A DNA stretch of 64,000 nt, from positions 2,106,501 through 2,170,500 of the forward strand of contig NZ_CP080414.1 of the NCBI RefSeq assembly GCF_019457615.1. The letters run 5' to 3'. A model generated the notes under the pieces. The model was not told the DNA's origin. It did not search any database and was given only the letters and a program-made list of their open reading frames with translations. The position numbers and the translations under genes are program-made. This document shows positions 8,906-18,584 of this stretch, piece after piece. Every line of letters begins with the position of its first letter. Position 1 is the stretch's first letter. The stretch comes from Shewanella zhangzhouensis. GTDB taxonomy: Bacteria > Pseudomonadota > Gammaproteobacteria > Enterobacterales > Shewanellaceae.

Positions 8906-10528
8906 ATGGTTCGTTCTCCTCGCACCGCCAGTATAAAACCCAAGGCCGTGGCAGCCTTGCTGCTTGGCATGTCTGCTCTTTCCCCCTTGCATCTTTTTGG
9001 CGCTGAGCCAGAGCAGCTGCAAACGGTAAAACCTGCCGTTAAAGCGGAAATGCCGCCAAAGCCAACCAAGCCAACTCAGGTGCGTTTTGCCAAAACCGGT
9101 AATTTTGATGCGGACACCGTTGTGCGCATCGCAAGACAGCTTGCAGCCAAACCCTATGTCGCTTTGAGCGATCCGCTCCCGCCGGGTCTGGCTAACATCA
9201 GCTACGATGAATATCGCGATATTCGCTTCAAGCCAGAGCAGGCCATCTGGAAGCAGGACGGGTTGCCGTATCAGATGCAACTGTTCCACCGCGGCTTTTA
9301 TTTCCAGGATTTGATTGAAATTGCCATTGTTGAAGGCAAAAAGTCGACTCACCTGTCTTACGACCCCTCACTGTTCAGTGCCGGTGAAGTTATTCGTGAA
9401 AAGCTGCCCAATGAAGACATTGGTTACAGCGGTTTGCGGGTACATTATCCGCTGAACAGCAGTGAATATTTTGACGAGCTCTTTGTGTTCCAGGGCGCCA
9501 GTTACTTCCGCGCCCTCGGTAAAGGCAACGCCTATGGCCTGTCTGCCCGGGGCCTTGCCATAAAAACTGCGGATCCGGCCGGTGAAGAATTCCCGGTCTT
9601 TCGCGCGTTCTGGATAGAAAAGCCCAATAACGAGACCAATCTCATTGTGGTCCATGCACTGCTGGACAGCCCCAGCGTGGCCGGTGCTTACCGTTTCTCC
9701 ATCCGTCCCGGTGACAACACCCGTATGGATGTGGAAGCCGTGCTCTTCCCGCGGGTAGAGCTTGCCAAGGTGGGTCTTGCGCCCAGCACCAGCATGTACA
9801 TGCATTCTCCCAATGGTCGCCATCTGACAGACGATTTTCGTCCTGCAGTGCATGACTCCGACGGTCTTTTGATGATCAATGGCCGTGGTGAGCGCCTGTG
9901 GCGTCCGCTGGCAAATCCAAAAGATCTGCAGGTGAGTGCCTTTATGGACAACTCCCCACAGGGCTTTGGTTTGCTGCAGCGCGAGCGCAACTACGTGAAC
10001 TATCAGGATTTGGAAGCCAACTATGAGCGTCGTCCAAGCCTCTGGGTTGAACCCGTGGGTAACTGGGGCGCAGGTGCCGTGGTACTGACTGAAATCCCAA
10101 CTCAGTCTGAAATTCACGACAACATTGTGGCCTTCTGGAAACCTCGTCAGCCACTCGCTGCCGGCAGTGAATACCGCTTTTCCTATCACCTGTCCTGGGG
10201 TGCCAACCCTGTGCCGGTGGATAACAGCATTATCGTAAGCCGCAGTGCCAGTGGCCGTGCCGACATCGCCAAGCCAACGCCAAAACGTTTGTTCGTGGTG
10301 GACTACGAGGTGAAAGGCGAAAAGCCCGGCAAGTTGCCCACGCCAAAGGTGGAGACCTCTGCGGGTGTTGTCAGCAATGTCGTTATCCGCGAAAATCCCA
10401 AATCCAATGGCTATCGTTTGTCCTTTGAGTTTGACCCGGGTGAAACCAGACTGGCCGAGTTCCGTGCCGAGCTTAAGTTTGACGAACCCCGCAGCGTAGA
10501 AACCTGGCTGTACCGTTGGACGCTCTGA
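8906..10528 (+). CDS. opgG: Periplasmic glucan biosynthesis protein OpgG (MdoG)
   Basis: Periplasmic protein needed for making osmoregulated periplasmic glucans, thought to act on the beta-1,6 branches or on release of the backbone made by OpgH. The 540-residue product begins with a basic segment and hydrophobic core (residues 1-33, KAVAALLLGMSALSPLHLFG then AEPEQ) that reads as a signal peptide. Family blocks include YDEYRDIRFKPEQAIWK, FHRGFYFQDLIEI and EYFDELFVFQGASYFRALGK. The ATG has no obvious ribosome binding site. opgH follows after 7 bases, so the pair is an operon. Slightly longer than the E. coli protein (511 residues). Confidence 0.95.
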   Translation: MVRSPRTASIKPKAVAALLLGMSALSPLHLFGAEPEQLQTVKPAVKAEMPPKPTKPTQVRFAKTGNFDADTVVRIARQLAAKPYVALSDPLPPGLANISYDEYRDIRFKPEQAIWKQDGLPYQMQLFHRGFYFQDLIEIAIVEGKKSTHLSYDPSLFSAGEVIREKLPNEDIGYSGLRVHYPLNSSEYFDELFVFQGASYFRALGKGNAYGLSARGLAIKTADPAGEEFPVFRAFWIEKPNNETNLIVVHALLDSPSVAGAYRFSIRPGDNTRMDVEAVLFPRVELAKVGLAPSTSMYMHSPNGRHLTDDFRPAVHDSDGLLMINGRGERLWRPLANPKDLQVSAFMDNSPQGFGLLQRERNYVNYQDLEANYERRPSLWVEPVGNWGAGAVVLTEIPTQSEIHDNIVAFWKPRQPLAAGSEYRFSYHLSWGANPVPVDNSIIVSRSASGRADIAKPTPKRLFVVDYEVKGEKPGKLPTPKVETSAGVVSNVVIRENPKSNGYRLSFEFDPGETRLAEFRAELKFDEPRSVETWLYRWTL

Positions 10529-10535
10529 GACAGGT

Positions 10536-12713
10536 ATGACACACAAGTTGCTTGAAACTCCGTCTCCGGCGCTGGCCGGAGACACAGCCATGCCGCCGGA
10601 GCGTCCGGCGGACATGCCCACCCAGTCGCTCAAGTCCCTGAGCGAAGGCTTTCCCCGCACACCTGTATCACCCGCCGGTGTTAAGTCCAGTGCGCTGAAG
10701 CGTTGGTCAGTAGTGGGCTCTTCACTCCTGTTGTCTGCATTTGCCATTTATGAAATGCGCGGGGTGTTTTTACTCGGTGGCCTGACCCCATTGGAATACC
10801 TGGTGTTGGTACTCTTTGCCATCAACTTCTGTTGGATTGCCCTGGCATTTTGTGCCGGTATCGCCGGGATGATTTCTATCATTCGCGGTAAAAAATCCGC
10901 GGTGGATGAGGTGGAGCTCACTACCCGCACCGCCATCCTGATGCCCACCTACAACGAGTCCCCAGACAGGGTGTTCGCCGCGGTGGAAACAATGGCGCTG
11001 GCACTTGCCGATACGCCGGATGGTCATGCCTTTGATTGGTTTATCTTGAGTGATACCACAGATCCTGAAGTGGCACTCGCCGAAGAACACGCCTTTTGGC
11101 TGCTTCGTGAAGCCACCGCAGGCAAGGCGCGGGTGTATTATCGTCGCCGCCGCAAAAACGTTGCCCGAAAAGCCGGTAACGTGGCAGATTTTTGTCGGCG
11201 CTGGGGCAGCAGTTACGACCATCTGTTGGTGCTGGATGCCGACAGTGTGATGGAAACTTCCACCATAGTGTCGCTGGCAAGACGGATGCAGGCCGATCCC
11301 GACGCAGGCCTGATCCAGACTATTCCCGCCCTTATCAAGGGCACGACCCTGATGGCGCGGGTGCAGCAGTTTGCGGCACGTTTCTATGGCCCTGTGATTG
11401 GTACGGGTCTGGCGTGGTGGGTGCAAAAAGAAGGTAACTTCTGGGGTCACAATGCCATTATCCGCACCGAAGCCTTTATGAAGGCGGCAGGTTTGCCCCA
11501 TTTGTCCGGTAAACCTCCCTTTGGCGGTCACATCCTCAGCCATGATTTTGTGGAAGCGGCGCTTATCCGCCGCGCCGGTTGGAGCGTGAAAATTGCTGCC
11601 GATCTCTATGGTTCGTACGAGGAATGCCCGCCATCGATTATCGATATGGCGGTACGCGATCGTCGCTGGTGTCAGGGTAACCTGCAACATACCCGTGTTC
11701 TGCCCGCCAAAGGCCTGCACTGGGTTAGCCGTATGCATCTGGTCACGGGGATCATGTCTTATCTGTCATCGCCTTTCTGGCTGATGCTCATCCTCTCGGG
11801 TTTGCTGCTGGCGCTGCAGGCGCACTACATACGCCCTGAGTACTTCTCGGATCAGTTCTCACTTTATCCCACCTGGCCCGTGATGGACTCCGACAGGGCA
11901 TTGCGCCTTTTCTACATCACCATGGGGGTACTGTTTGGTCCCAAGATCTTTGGGTTGTTGCTGTTGGTGTTTGACAACAAAACCTGTAAGGCATTGGGCG
12001 GCAGACTGAGAATAGCGCTGAGCACCATCACCGAAGTGATACTCTCGGCCATGATCGCGCCCATTATGATGTTTATTCATTGTGGCGCCGTGCTCTCTAT
12101 CCTCTTTGGCCGCGACAGTGGCTGGTCGCCACAGCGTCGTGACGATGGTAGCCTGCCGTGGAAAGATCTGATCTACCGCCACCGCTGGCACATGATTGCA
12201 GGTTTGCTCCTGGGTTATGCAGCCATTCTGGATTCCCTGACCCTGCTGGCATGGATGTCACCGGCCCTGGTTGGCCTTTGGCTTGCCGTACCCTTATCTG
12301 CCATCACGGCGTCCGGCCCCATCGGGCAATGGTTTAAGGACAGAAAAATTCTGGCCACGCCGGAAGAGGTGAATGAACCGGCCATAGTGGCGGCGGCATC
12401 GGCAAGGCGTGAATACTATGCCGAGGCCCTGGGTGAGAGCTGGAACGTGCCCATGCTGCTGGCTAATGCCGACATGATGGCGCTGCACATGAGCATTATG
12501 GATAAGTTGCCGACCCATGTGCCCGGCAGCCCCATCGAGCCTCTAGAGGCTATTGCCCGGGTTAAGGTGCACGAAGCCCAGTGTCAAACGAGTCTGCTGG
12601 CGCTCTTAAGCCGTCAGGAACTTGGCTATGTGCTGGGTAATCCTTTGCTGATGAAACACATGCAACAGTTGCCTGAAGCCTATGCCGATGACGATCTGGT
12701 GACTATCTGCTGA
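10536..12713 (+). CDS. opgH: Glucan glucosyltransferase OpgH (MdoH)
   Basis: Inner-membrane family 2 glycosyltransferase that polymerises the beta-1,2-glucan backbone from UDP-glucose. The 725-residue protein has a proline-rich cytoplasmic N-terminus, two helices (about 58-77 and 85-110), the GT-2 domain with MPTYNE, FILSDTTD, VLDADSV and the acceptor motif RDRRWCQGN, then a multi-helix C-terminal membrane domain (from about residue 400, SSPFWLMLILSGLLLAL). Length is lower than E. coli MdoH (847 residues) mainly because both tails are shorter. Second gene of opgGH; ends at a terminator shared with convergent adhE. Confidence 0.95.
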   Translation: MTHKLLETPSPALAGDTAMPPERPADMPTQSLKSLSEGFPRTPVSPAGVKSSALKRWSVVGSSLLLSAFAIYEMRGVFLLGGLTPLEYLVLVLFAINFCWIALAFCAGIAGMISIIRGKKSAVDEVELTTRTAILMPTYNESPDRVFAAVETMALALADTPDGHAFDWFILSDTTDPEVALAEEHAFWLLREATAGKARVYYRRRRKNVARKAGNVADFCRRWGSSYDHLLVLDADSVMETSTIVSLARRMQADPDAGLIQTIPALIKGTTLMARVQQFAARFYGPVIGTGLAWWVQKEGNFWGHNAIIRTEAFMKAAGLPHLSGKPPFGGHILSHDFVEAALIRRAGWSVKIAADLYGSYEECPPSIIDMAVRDRRWCQGNLQHTRVLPAKGLHWVSRMHLVTGIMSYLSSPFWLMLILSGLLLALQAHYIRPEYFSDQFSLYPTWPVMDSDRALRLFYITMGVLFGPKIFGLLLLVFDNKTCKALGGRLRIALSTITEVILSAMIAPIMMFIHCGAVLSILFGRDSGWSPQRRDDGSLPWKDLIYRHRWHMIAGLLLGYAAILDSLTLLAWMSPALVGLWLAVPLSAITASGPIGQWFKDRKILATPEEVNEPAIVAAASARREYYAEALGESWNVPMLLANADMMALHMSIMDKLPTHVPGSPIEPLEAIARVKVHEAQCQTSLLALLSRQELGYVLGNPLLMKHMQQLPEAYADDDLVTIC

Positions 12714-12731
12714 GAAGTGAATGGCCAAATG

Positions 12732-12762
12732 AAAAAGCCCGGCGATTGCCGGGCTTTTTTGT
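12732..12762. terminator. Bidirectional terminator between opgH and adhE
   Basis: AAAAAGCCCGGC-GATT-GCCGGGCTTTTTT: a GC-rich stem with an A-tract on one side and a T-tract on the other, so it can end transcripts from both convergent genes. Confidence 0.9.
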
Positions 12763-12795
12763 TGCTGTTAACGGGGAGGTTTTACTCCTTACCCA

Positions 12796-15399
12796 TCAGC
12801 TGCGGTCCTGATAGGCACGTCCGTGGAAGCTGTCAATAAATAACTGTTTCAGCTCGCTAATCAGTGGGTAGCGCGGATTGGCGCCGGTGCACTGATCGTC
12901 AAAGGCATCTTCGGCCAGTTCATCGAGTTTGGCCATGAAGTCGGCTTCATTTACCCCGGCATCCTTGATGGACGCCGGAATGCCGATAGTGGCTTTAAGC
13001 TCCTCAATCTTGGCGATAAGCGCCTCAACCTTGGCTTCATCATTTTTGCCGGCAAGACCCAAGTGGCTTGCTATGGCGGCATAACGGCACAGGGCTTTGG
13101 GTCTGTCGTACTGGCTGAATGCCGCCTGCTTGGTAGGCAGGTCAGTGGCATTGAAGCGAATCACGTTGCTGATAAGCAGCGCATTGGCAAGGCCATGGGG
13201 CAGGTGGAACTCGGCGCCCAGTTTGTGGGCCATAGAGTGACAAATCCCCAGGAAGGCATTGGCAAAGGCGATACCGGCAATGGTGGCGCCATTGTGCACT
13301 TTCTCACGCGCCAGCGGTGCCTGAGCGCCTCTGGCGTAGCTGTCCGGCAGGTACTTGAAGAGCAAATCCAGCGCCTGCAGTGCCTGGCCGTCACTGTATT
13401 CGTTGGCCATCACGCTGACATAGGCTTCCAGTGCGTGGGTAATGGCATCGATACCGCCAAAAGCGGTGAGCGACTTGGGCATGTCCATCACCAGATTGGG
13501 ATCGACAATGGCCATGTTGGGGGTCAGCTCATAGTCGGCAATAGGGTATTTGGCGCCGGTTTGCTCGTCGGTCACCACCGCAAAAGGTGTGACTTCGGAG
13601 CCGGTACCTGAGGTGGTTGGAATCGCCACCATCATCGTCTTGGCGCCGAGTTTGGGGAACTTGTAGATACGCTTACGGATATCCATAAAGCGCAGCGCGA
13701 GATCGGCAAAGTCCACGTCGGGATGCTCGTACATCACCCAAATGATTTTGGCCGCATCCATAGGAGAACCACCGCCCAGAGCCACTATCACATCGGGTTG
13801 GAAGCTGGTCGCCACTTTGGCACCGGCGCGCACCACGGCCAGGGTTGGGTCGGCTTCGACTTCGTAAAAGACTTCGGTTTCCAGTCCCTGAGACTTGAGA
13901 ATGCGGATGGTTTCGTCGCAATAACCGTTATTGAACAGAAACTTGTCGGTGACTATCAGCGCACGCTTCTTGCCGCTCAGTTCTTCCAGGGCAATCGGCA
14001 GGCTGCCACGGCGGAAGTAAATGGACGATGGAAGCTTGTGCCACAGCATGTTCTCGGCCCTCTTGGCGACGGTTTTCTTGTTGATAAGATGGCTTGGACC
14101 TACGTTTTCGGAAATGGAGTTACCGCCCCAGGAGCCGCAGCCCAGGGTTAACGAAGGCGCGAGCTTGAAGTTATACAAGTCACCGATGCCGCCCTGTGAG
14201 GCTGGGGTGTTAATCAAAATACGGGCAGTCTTCATCCGGTAACCGAAGGTTTTCACCCGCTCATCCAGGGTGTCCTGATCGGTATAGAGCCCGGAGGTGT
14301 GGCCAATGCCGCCGAGGGCAACCAAAGCTTCGGCCTTGTCCAGCGCCTCTTCAAAGTTGGCAGCGCGGTACATGCCAAGCAGCGGTGACAGTTTCTCGTG
14401 GGCAAAAGCCTCTTTCTCATCGATGTCACTGACTTCACCAATCAGCACCTTGGTGTGGGTTGGCACCTTGATATTGGCCATGGCCGCAATGGTGGCGGCG
14501 CTTTGGCCGACGATGTCGGCATTAAGGCCACCGTCTTTGAGAATAACTTTCTGCAGCGCGGCGTTTTCTTTTTTGCTAAGCAGGTAGCCGCCGTGGCTGG
14601 CGAAGCGCTCCTTCACCGCATCGTATACCGCGTCTACCACAACAACCGCCTGCTCTGAGGCACATACCACACCGTTATCGAAGGTCTTGGACATCAAAAT
14701 CGAGCTCACGGCGCGTTTGATGTCGGCGGTTTCGTCTATCACGATTGGGGTGTTGCCCGCGCCAACGCCAATGGCTGGTTTACCGGAGGAGTAGGCGGCT
14801 TTCACCATGCCGGGGCCGCCGGTGGCGAGAATAAGGTTAATCTTTTCGTGGGTCATCAGCTGGTTGGAAAGCGCCACCGAAGGCTGGTCAATCCAGCCGA
14901 TAATGTCTTTCGGGGCACCGGCAGCGATGGCGGCATCCAGAACGATGCGGGCGGCGGTAGTGGTAGAAACCTTGGCCCTTGGGTGAGGTGAGAAGATGAT
15001 GCCGTTACGGGTCTTTAAGCTTATCAGTGCTTTAAAGATAGCGGTGGAGGTTGGGTTGGTGGTGGGCACAATGCCGCAGATGATACCAACGGGCTCGGCA
15101 ATGGTAATGGTGCCGAAGGTGGCATCTTCGGCGAGAATGCCGCAGGTCTTTTCGTCTTTGTACTTGTTGTAAATGTACTCGGAGGCGAAATGGTTTTTGA
15201 TGACCTTGTCTTCAATAACCCCCATGCGGGTTTCTTCGGCGGCCATTTTGGCAAGACGAATGCGCGCATCGGCAGCGGCGAGGGCGGCGGCGCGAAAAAT
15301 CTTGTCCACTTGCTCCTGACTGTAACAGGCAAACTGGGCCTGGGCCTTGGCGACGCGCTCTACCAGCGCGTTGAGTTCCTGAGTATTGGTGACTGTCAT
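12796..15399 (-). CDS. adhE: Bifunctional acetaldehyde-CoA / iron-containing alcohol dehydrogenase
   Basis: Reduces acetyl-CoA to acetaldehyde and on to ethanol, reoxidising NADH during fermentation; family members form spirosome filaments. The 867-residue protein is an N-terminal aldehyde dehydrogenase domain (about 1-440, catalytic Cys in FDNGVVCASEQ, glycine-rich ATGGPGMVKAAYSSGKPAIG), a linker, and a C-terminal iron alcohol dehydrogenase domain (about 455-860, GGGSPMDAAK, TTSGTGSEVTPF, and metal histidines in GICHSMAHKLGAEFHLPHG). ATG at 15399, with GGGAAC upstream. Single gene, divergent from the MarC-family gene, the same neighbourhood as adhE-ychE in E. coli. Confidence 0.97.
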   Translation of the reverse strand: MTVTNTQELNALVERVAKAQAQFACYSQEQVDKIFRAAALAAADARIRLAKMAAEETRMGVIEDKVIKNHFASEYIYNKYKDEKTCGILAEDATFGTITIAEPVGIICGIVPTTNPTSTAIFKALISLKTRNGIIFSPHPRAKVSTTTAARIVLDAAIAAGAPKDIIGWIDQPSVALSNQLMTHEKINLILATGGPGMVKAAYSSGKPAIGVGAGNTPIVIDETADIKRAVSSILMSKTFDNGVVCASEQAVVVVDAVYDAVKERFASHGGYLLSKKENAALQKVILKDGGLNADIVGQSAATIAAMANIKVPTHTKVLIGEVSDIDEKEAFAHEKLSPLLGMYRAANFEEALDKAEALVALGGIGHTSGLYTDQDTLDERVKTFGYRMKTARILINTPASQGGIGDLYNFKLAPSLTLGCGSWGGNSISENVGPSHLINKKTVAKRAENMLWHKLPSSIYFRRGSLPIALEELSGKKRALIVTDKFLFNNGYCDETIRILKSQGLETEVFYEVEADPTLAVVRAGAKVATSFQPDVIVALGGGSPMDAAKIIWVMYEHPDVDFADLALRFMDIRKRIYKFPKLGAKTMMVAIPTTSGTGSEVTPFAVVTDEQTGAKYPIADYELTPNMAIVDPNLVMDMPKSLTAFGGIDAITHALEAYVSVMANEYSDGQALQALDLLFKYLPDSYARGAQAPLAREKVHNGATIAGIAFANAFLGICHSMAHKLGAEFHLPHGLANALLISNVIRFNATDLPTKQAAFSQYDRPKALCRYAAIASHLGLAGKNDEAKVEALIAKIEELKATIGIPASIKDAGVNEADFMAKLDELAEDAFDDQCTGANPRYPLISELKQLFIDSFHGRAYQDRS

Positions 15400-15734
15400 G
15401 ATGAAGTTCCCGTAAAAAGAATGTTTAGCAAAAACTGAATTTAGCTAAAGACTCTTGCCTGTGACTGAAAATTACACCTATATAGGTATAGCCACCGTGA
15501 TCTGTTACACAAAGCCGGGCTAATCTGAAATAAAACAACAGAAATGGCTACACTTTGATGACAAATTGCACGAATTGAAATTAAGGGATATTCATAAGCC
15601 ATTTTTATGCGAACTTGTGACAATACGCAGAAAATCTCATTTTTCGGTATTTGCGGGTTAGGGTAGAGTAATCAACTGCTTCAATATGGCGTTAATTATC
15701 AGCAAATGGCCTCACCGGCCGCGGAGAACCCTGG
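15400..15734. promoter_or_regulatory. Control region between adhE and the MarC-family gene, with a candidate CRP site
   Basis: 335 AT-rich bases between divergent genes. A candidate CRP site, CGTGA-TCTGTT-ACACA (15496-15511), keeps four of five bases in each half of the TGTGA-N6-TCACA consensus. A separate perfect 12-bp palindrome, ACCTATATAGGT, lies at 15476-15487; I cannot assign it to a regulator. No Rex or FNR site could be recognised by eye. The assignment of CRP is inference. Confidence 0.35.
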
Positions 15735-16367
15735 GTGGACGTAACGGTTTATATAAAATTTTTTCTGGGATTGGTGGCCATCATCAACCCCATAGGTCTG
15801 CTGCCTGTGTTTGTGAGCCTCACAAGCCATCAGACCGAGGCCGAGCGTAACCACACGGGTAAAATCGCCAACCTGGCGGTTGTGATTATTCTGCTGGTGA
15901 CCATAGTCGCGGGGCAGCACATCCTCAATATGTTTTCTATCTCGCTGTCAGCGTTTCGCATTGCCGGTGGCACCCTGATTGCCATCATCGCCTTGTCGAT
16001 GCTCCAGGGTAAGCTGGGTGAGGTGAAGCGTAACCAGGAGGAAGACAGAGAGTCATCCGCGATGGAATCGGTAGCCGTGGTACCACTGGCATTGCCCTTG
16101 ATGGCAGGCCCGGGCGCTATCAGCTCGGTGATAGTGTTTGCCGCTGAGCACAATAGCCTGATTGATTTGGCTGGTATGTTTGTCACAGTGTTGATTTTTG
16201 GCGCGCTCAGCTTTGGCCTGTTTCGCATGGCATCTGCCATCTACCGGGTATTGGGTAAAACCGGCATTAACGTTATCACCCGTCTAATGGGGCTTTTGAT
16301 GCTTTCTATCGGTATCGAGGTGATGGCGGCAGGCTTCAAGGGATTGTTTCCCAACTTATTAGGTTAA
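15735..16367 (+). CDS. MarC-family inner membrane protein (YchE-like)
   Basis: The 210-residue product is a polytopic membrane protein with about six hydrophobic segments (for example IKFFLGLVAIINPIGLLPVF, LAVVIILLVTIVAG and FVTVLIFGALSFGLF) and the MarC hallmarks NPIGLLPVF near the N-terminus and VPLALPLMAGPGAIS in the middle. Biochemical function of this family is not established; the old link of MarC to multiple antibiotic resistance has been withdrawn. GTG start at 15735 with GGAG 8 bases upstream. Its position divergent to adhE matches ychE in E. coli, hence YchE-like. Confidence 0.9.
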   Translation: MDVTVYIKFFLGLVAIINPIGLLPVFVSLTSHQTEAERNHTGKIANLAVVIILLVTIVAGQHILNMFSISLSAFRIAGGTLIAIIALSMLQGKLGEVKRNQEEDRESSAMESVAVVPLALPLMAGPGAISSVIVFAAEHNSLIDLAGMFVTVLIFGALSFGLFRMASAIYRVLGKTGINVITRLMGLLMLSIGIEVMAAGFKGLFPNLLG

Positions 16368-16414
16368 TAAATAACCCGATCACCAAAATTAAAATGCTTG
16401 AAAATTCGGTAGTG

Positions 16415-16447
16415 AAAAGCCCCGCATCACGTGCGGGGCTTTTTTGT
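16415..16447. terminator. Bidirectional terminator between the MarC-family gene and the dGTPase-like gene
   Basis: AAAAGCCCCGCA-TCACG-TGCGGGGCTTTTTT; strong stem with A and T tracts on the two sides, between convergent genes. Confidence 0.9.
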
Positions 16448-16479
16448 GCTTTGGGTTTAACCTGGCGATATCTGGATGA

Positions 16480-17811
16480 TTAGAAATCCTGACCCAGATC
16501 GCTCAGGCCGCCAAGGCGGGGACTGAAAAGTTGATGGTGCATGCGAATGGCGAATTCGTCTGTCATCCCTGAGATATAGTCGGCAATCACCCGCATGGCA
16601 TTTTCACCCTTGTCGGACGTTTCGCGCCAGCGCCCCTGAGTATTGAGTGGCAGCAGCCGCTCTGGATCCGACGCAAAGGCTTCAAACAGTTGCATCACCA
16701 TTTGCTGCCCCTTGTATTCCAGCATTTGTACTTCGGGTTTTCTTACCACATAACGCCAGACAAACCGCTTAAGTGCGTTGAGGGCCAGGGCGAACTCCTC
16801 TTCCAGCACCGCGTTATGTCGAAGCAGCGGCTCATCAAAACGCGCATCTTCCACTATGGTGATGGAGGTGACGAAGCCATTAACCAGGGTGCCAATGGCA
16901 TCTTTACGAAGATGGTGCTCAGGGGAGAAAAGGTGCTCATCGATGGCGCCGAGTTCACTCTTTATCCAGCTGTCACCGCTCTCTTTAAGCAGCGGCGCAA
17001 CGCCATCGAGCCACTGCTCCCGGCTGACAATACCCATTACTATGGCATCTTCCAGATCGTGTACCGCATAGGCGATATCGTCTGCGAGCTCCATAATGGT
17101 GGCGTCGAGAGATTTGAAAAGTGTGCGGCCGTGTCGACGTCCTTCTGGCGGAGTAAACTGGCAGAACAGCGCCCTGTCTGATTGCGACAGGGGCGAAAGC
17201 ACCCAATTGAGCATATCGGCGTCTTCGCCAAATACCGCTTTTACCGGCGGCCAGTCGGCGGGGCGTAGCTGGCGATAATGGGCGACTTCCACATGGGGCG
17301 CGCTGGATTTAAGTTCGGCGGCAAGTTGCGGATACTTTAAAATGCCAAGCAGAGTGCGGCGGCACAGGTTCATGCCAAAGCCGGGGGTATAGGGTTCAAG
17401 CTTGGTAAGGATGCGAAAAGTCTGACCGTTGCCTTCAAAGCCCCCATGGTCGCGCATCATGTAATTGAGCGCGACCTCACCGCCGTGGCCGAAGGGTGGA
17501 TGGCCGATATCGTGGGCGAGGCACAGGGATTCAATCAGGCTCATGGAGTCAATCAGGGACTCCTTATCAGGATGTTTTCGCTTTAGCTGGGCTGCAATGC
17601 CGGTGCCGATTTGCGACACTTCCAACGAGTGGGTGAGGCGGGTGCGGTAAAAGTCGTTCATTCCCACGCCAAGCACCTGGGTTTTGGCCTGCAAGCGCCT
17701 GAAGGCGGCGCTGTGCAGCACGCGGGCGCGGTCACGCTGAAATGGACTTCTGTGGTCGTTGCGTCTGTGTTTTTCTTCGCCGTGGCGGCGTTCATGCCAT
17801 GGATTGTACAT
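16480..17811 (-). CDS. dGTP triphosphohydrolase-like HD-domain protein
   Basis: Predicted to remove triphosphate from deoxynucleoside triphosphates, controlling dNTP pools. The 443-residue protein carries the HD-domain metal-site motifs in order: RTRLTHSLEVSQIGTGIA (His), CLAHDIGHPPFGHGGE (the HD pair) and ELADDIAYAVHDLED (Asp). The N-terminal HSAAFRRLQAKTQV is typical of the family. It belongs to the shorter dGTPase-like subgroup rather than E. coli Dgt (505 residues), so its nucleotide preference is open. It lies 9 bases after yfbR, so the two nucleotide-hydrolysing HD proteins are probably one operon. Confidence 0.92.
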   Translation of the reverse strand: MYNPWHERRHGEEKHRRNDHRSPFQRDRARVLHSAAFRRLQAKTQVLGVGMNDFYRTRLTHSLEVSQIGTGIAAQLKRKHPDKESLIDSMSLIESLCLAHDIGHPPFGHGGEVALNYMMRDHGGFEGNGQTFRILTKLEPYTPGFGMNLCRRTLLGILKYPQLAAELKSSAPHVEVAHYRQLRPADWPPVKAVFGEDADMLNWVLSPLSQSDRALFCQFTPPEGRRHGRTLFKSLDATIMELADDIAYAVHDLEDAIVMGIVSREQWLDGVAPLLKESGDSWIKSELGAIDEHLFSPEHHLRKDAIGTLVNGFVTSITIVEDARFDEPLLRHNAVLEEEFALALNALKRFVWRYVVRKPEVQMLEYKGQQMVMQLFEAFASDPERLLPLNTQGRWRETSDKGENAMRVIADYISGMTDEFAIRMHHQLFSPRLGGLSDLGQDF

Positions 17812-17820
17812 CTTGGCTCC

Positions 17821-18408
17821 TCAGAGCATACGGTTTATCTCGTCCAGATCCAGTTTGAAGCTGGGCACATAACAATCGATAAAATACTTCACCGCCGGAT
17901 TGGGATTGGCCTGGAGCATGGCTTCCAATCGGCTGCGGGCTGTGTTGAACTCGCGGTTACCGGCTTTGAGCTCCTCCAGACACTTAAGATAAGCACACAG
18001 GGTGTCGGCGGATTTCACCAGCTGTTTTATCTCATCATCCGCATCATCGGCTATCAGCAGAGGGCGATAGTCGTCTTTAAACTCTTCCGGAACCATCTCG
18101 AGCAGCCTTTCCTCGGCAATGGCCTCGATTTTTTTGTACTCAAACTCGATGTCTTTATTGAAGTACTTCACCGGTGTGGGCAAATCGCCCGTCAGCACTT
18201 CTGAGGCATCGTGAAATATCGCCAGCGTGGCGGCCTTGTAAGCATCCACCTGCATACCAAACTGGCGATTGGCAATGACAGCCAGGCCATGGGCCACCAT
18301 GGCCACCTGCAACGAGTGCTCCTGCACATTTTCGGAGCGAACATTAAACATGAGTGGCCAGCGCTGAATAAGCTTGAGGCGAGCAAGATGGGCAAAAAGA
18401 TGACTCAT
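17821..18408 (-). CDS. yfbR: 5'-deoxynucleotidase YfbR
   Basis: Removes phosphate from deoxyribonucleoside 5'-monophosphates in nucleotide salvage. The 195-residue HD-domain protein shows RWPLMFNVRSENVQEHSLQV (His), FHDASEVLTGDLPTPVKY (the HD pair) and a later Asp in KSADTLCAYLKC. The frame is open upstream to 18429, but MSHLFAHLARLKLI from the ATG at 18408 matches the family N-terminus and has AGGGAA about 7 bases before it. The next gene upstream on the same strand, alaA, is also yfbR's partner in E. coli; here a hairpin at 18526-18553 separates them. Confidence 0.93.
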   Translation of the reverse strand: MSHLFAHLARLKLIQRWPLMFNVRSENVQEHSLQVAMVAHGLAVIANRQFGMQVDAYKAATLAIFHDASEVLTGDLPTPVKYFNKDIEFEYKKIEAIAEERLLEMVPEEFKDDYRPLLIADDADDEIKQLVKSADTLCAYLKCLEELKAGNREFNTARSRLEAMLQANPNPAVKYFIDCYVPSFKLDLDEINRML

Positions 18409-18525
18409 ACTAGTTTCCCTGCTGTGCAAAAGGTGGCGCGGAGGATGCGCGAAATGAACTGGGATAAGCTCACTTTACAGCAACTTAATGAAGAATGTCA
18501 CATGAACAAGCGAACCGCATAAACA

Positions 18526-18556
18526 CAGACGCCGACATTGCTGTCGGCGTCTGTTT
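18526..18556 (-). terminator. Hairpin between alaA and yfbR
   Basis: CAGACGCCGACA (18526-18537) pairs perfectly with TGTCGGCGTCTG (18542-18553), 4-base loop. It lies 32 bases beyond the alaA stop. On the minus strand the tail is GTTT; on the plus strand it is TTTTCTTT. Confidence 0.7.
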
Positions 18557-18584
18557 TCTTTCCGGGGAATATAGATTGTCTGGG

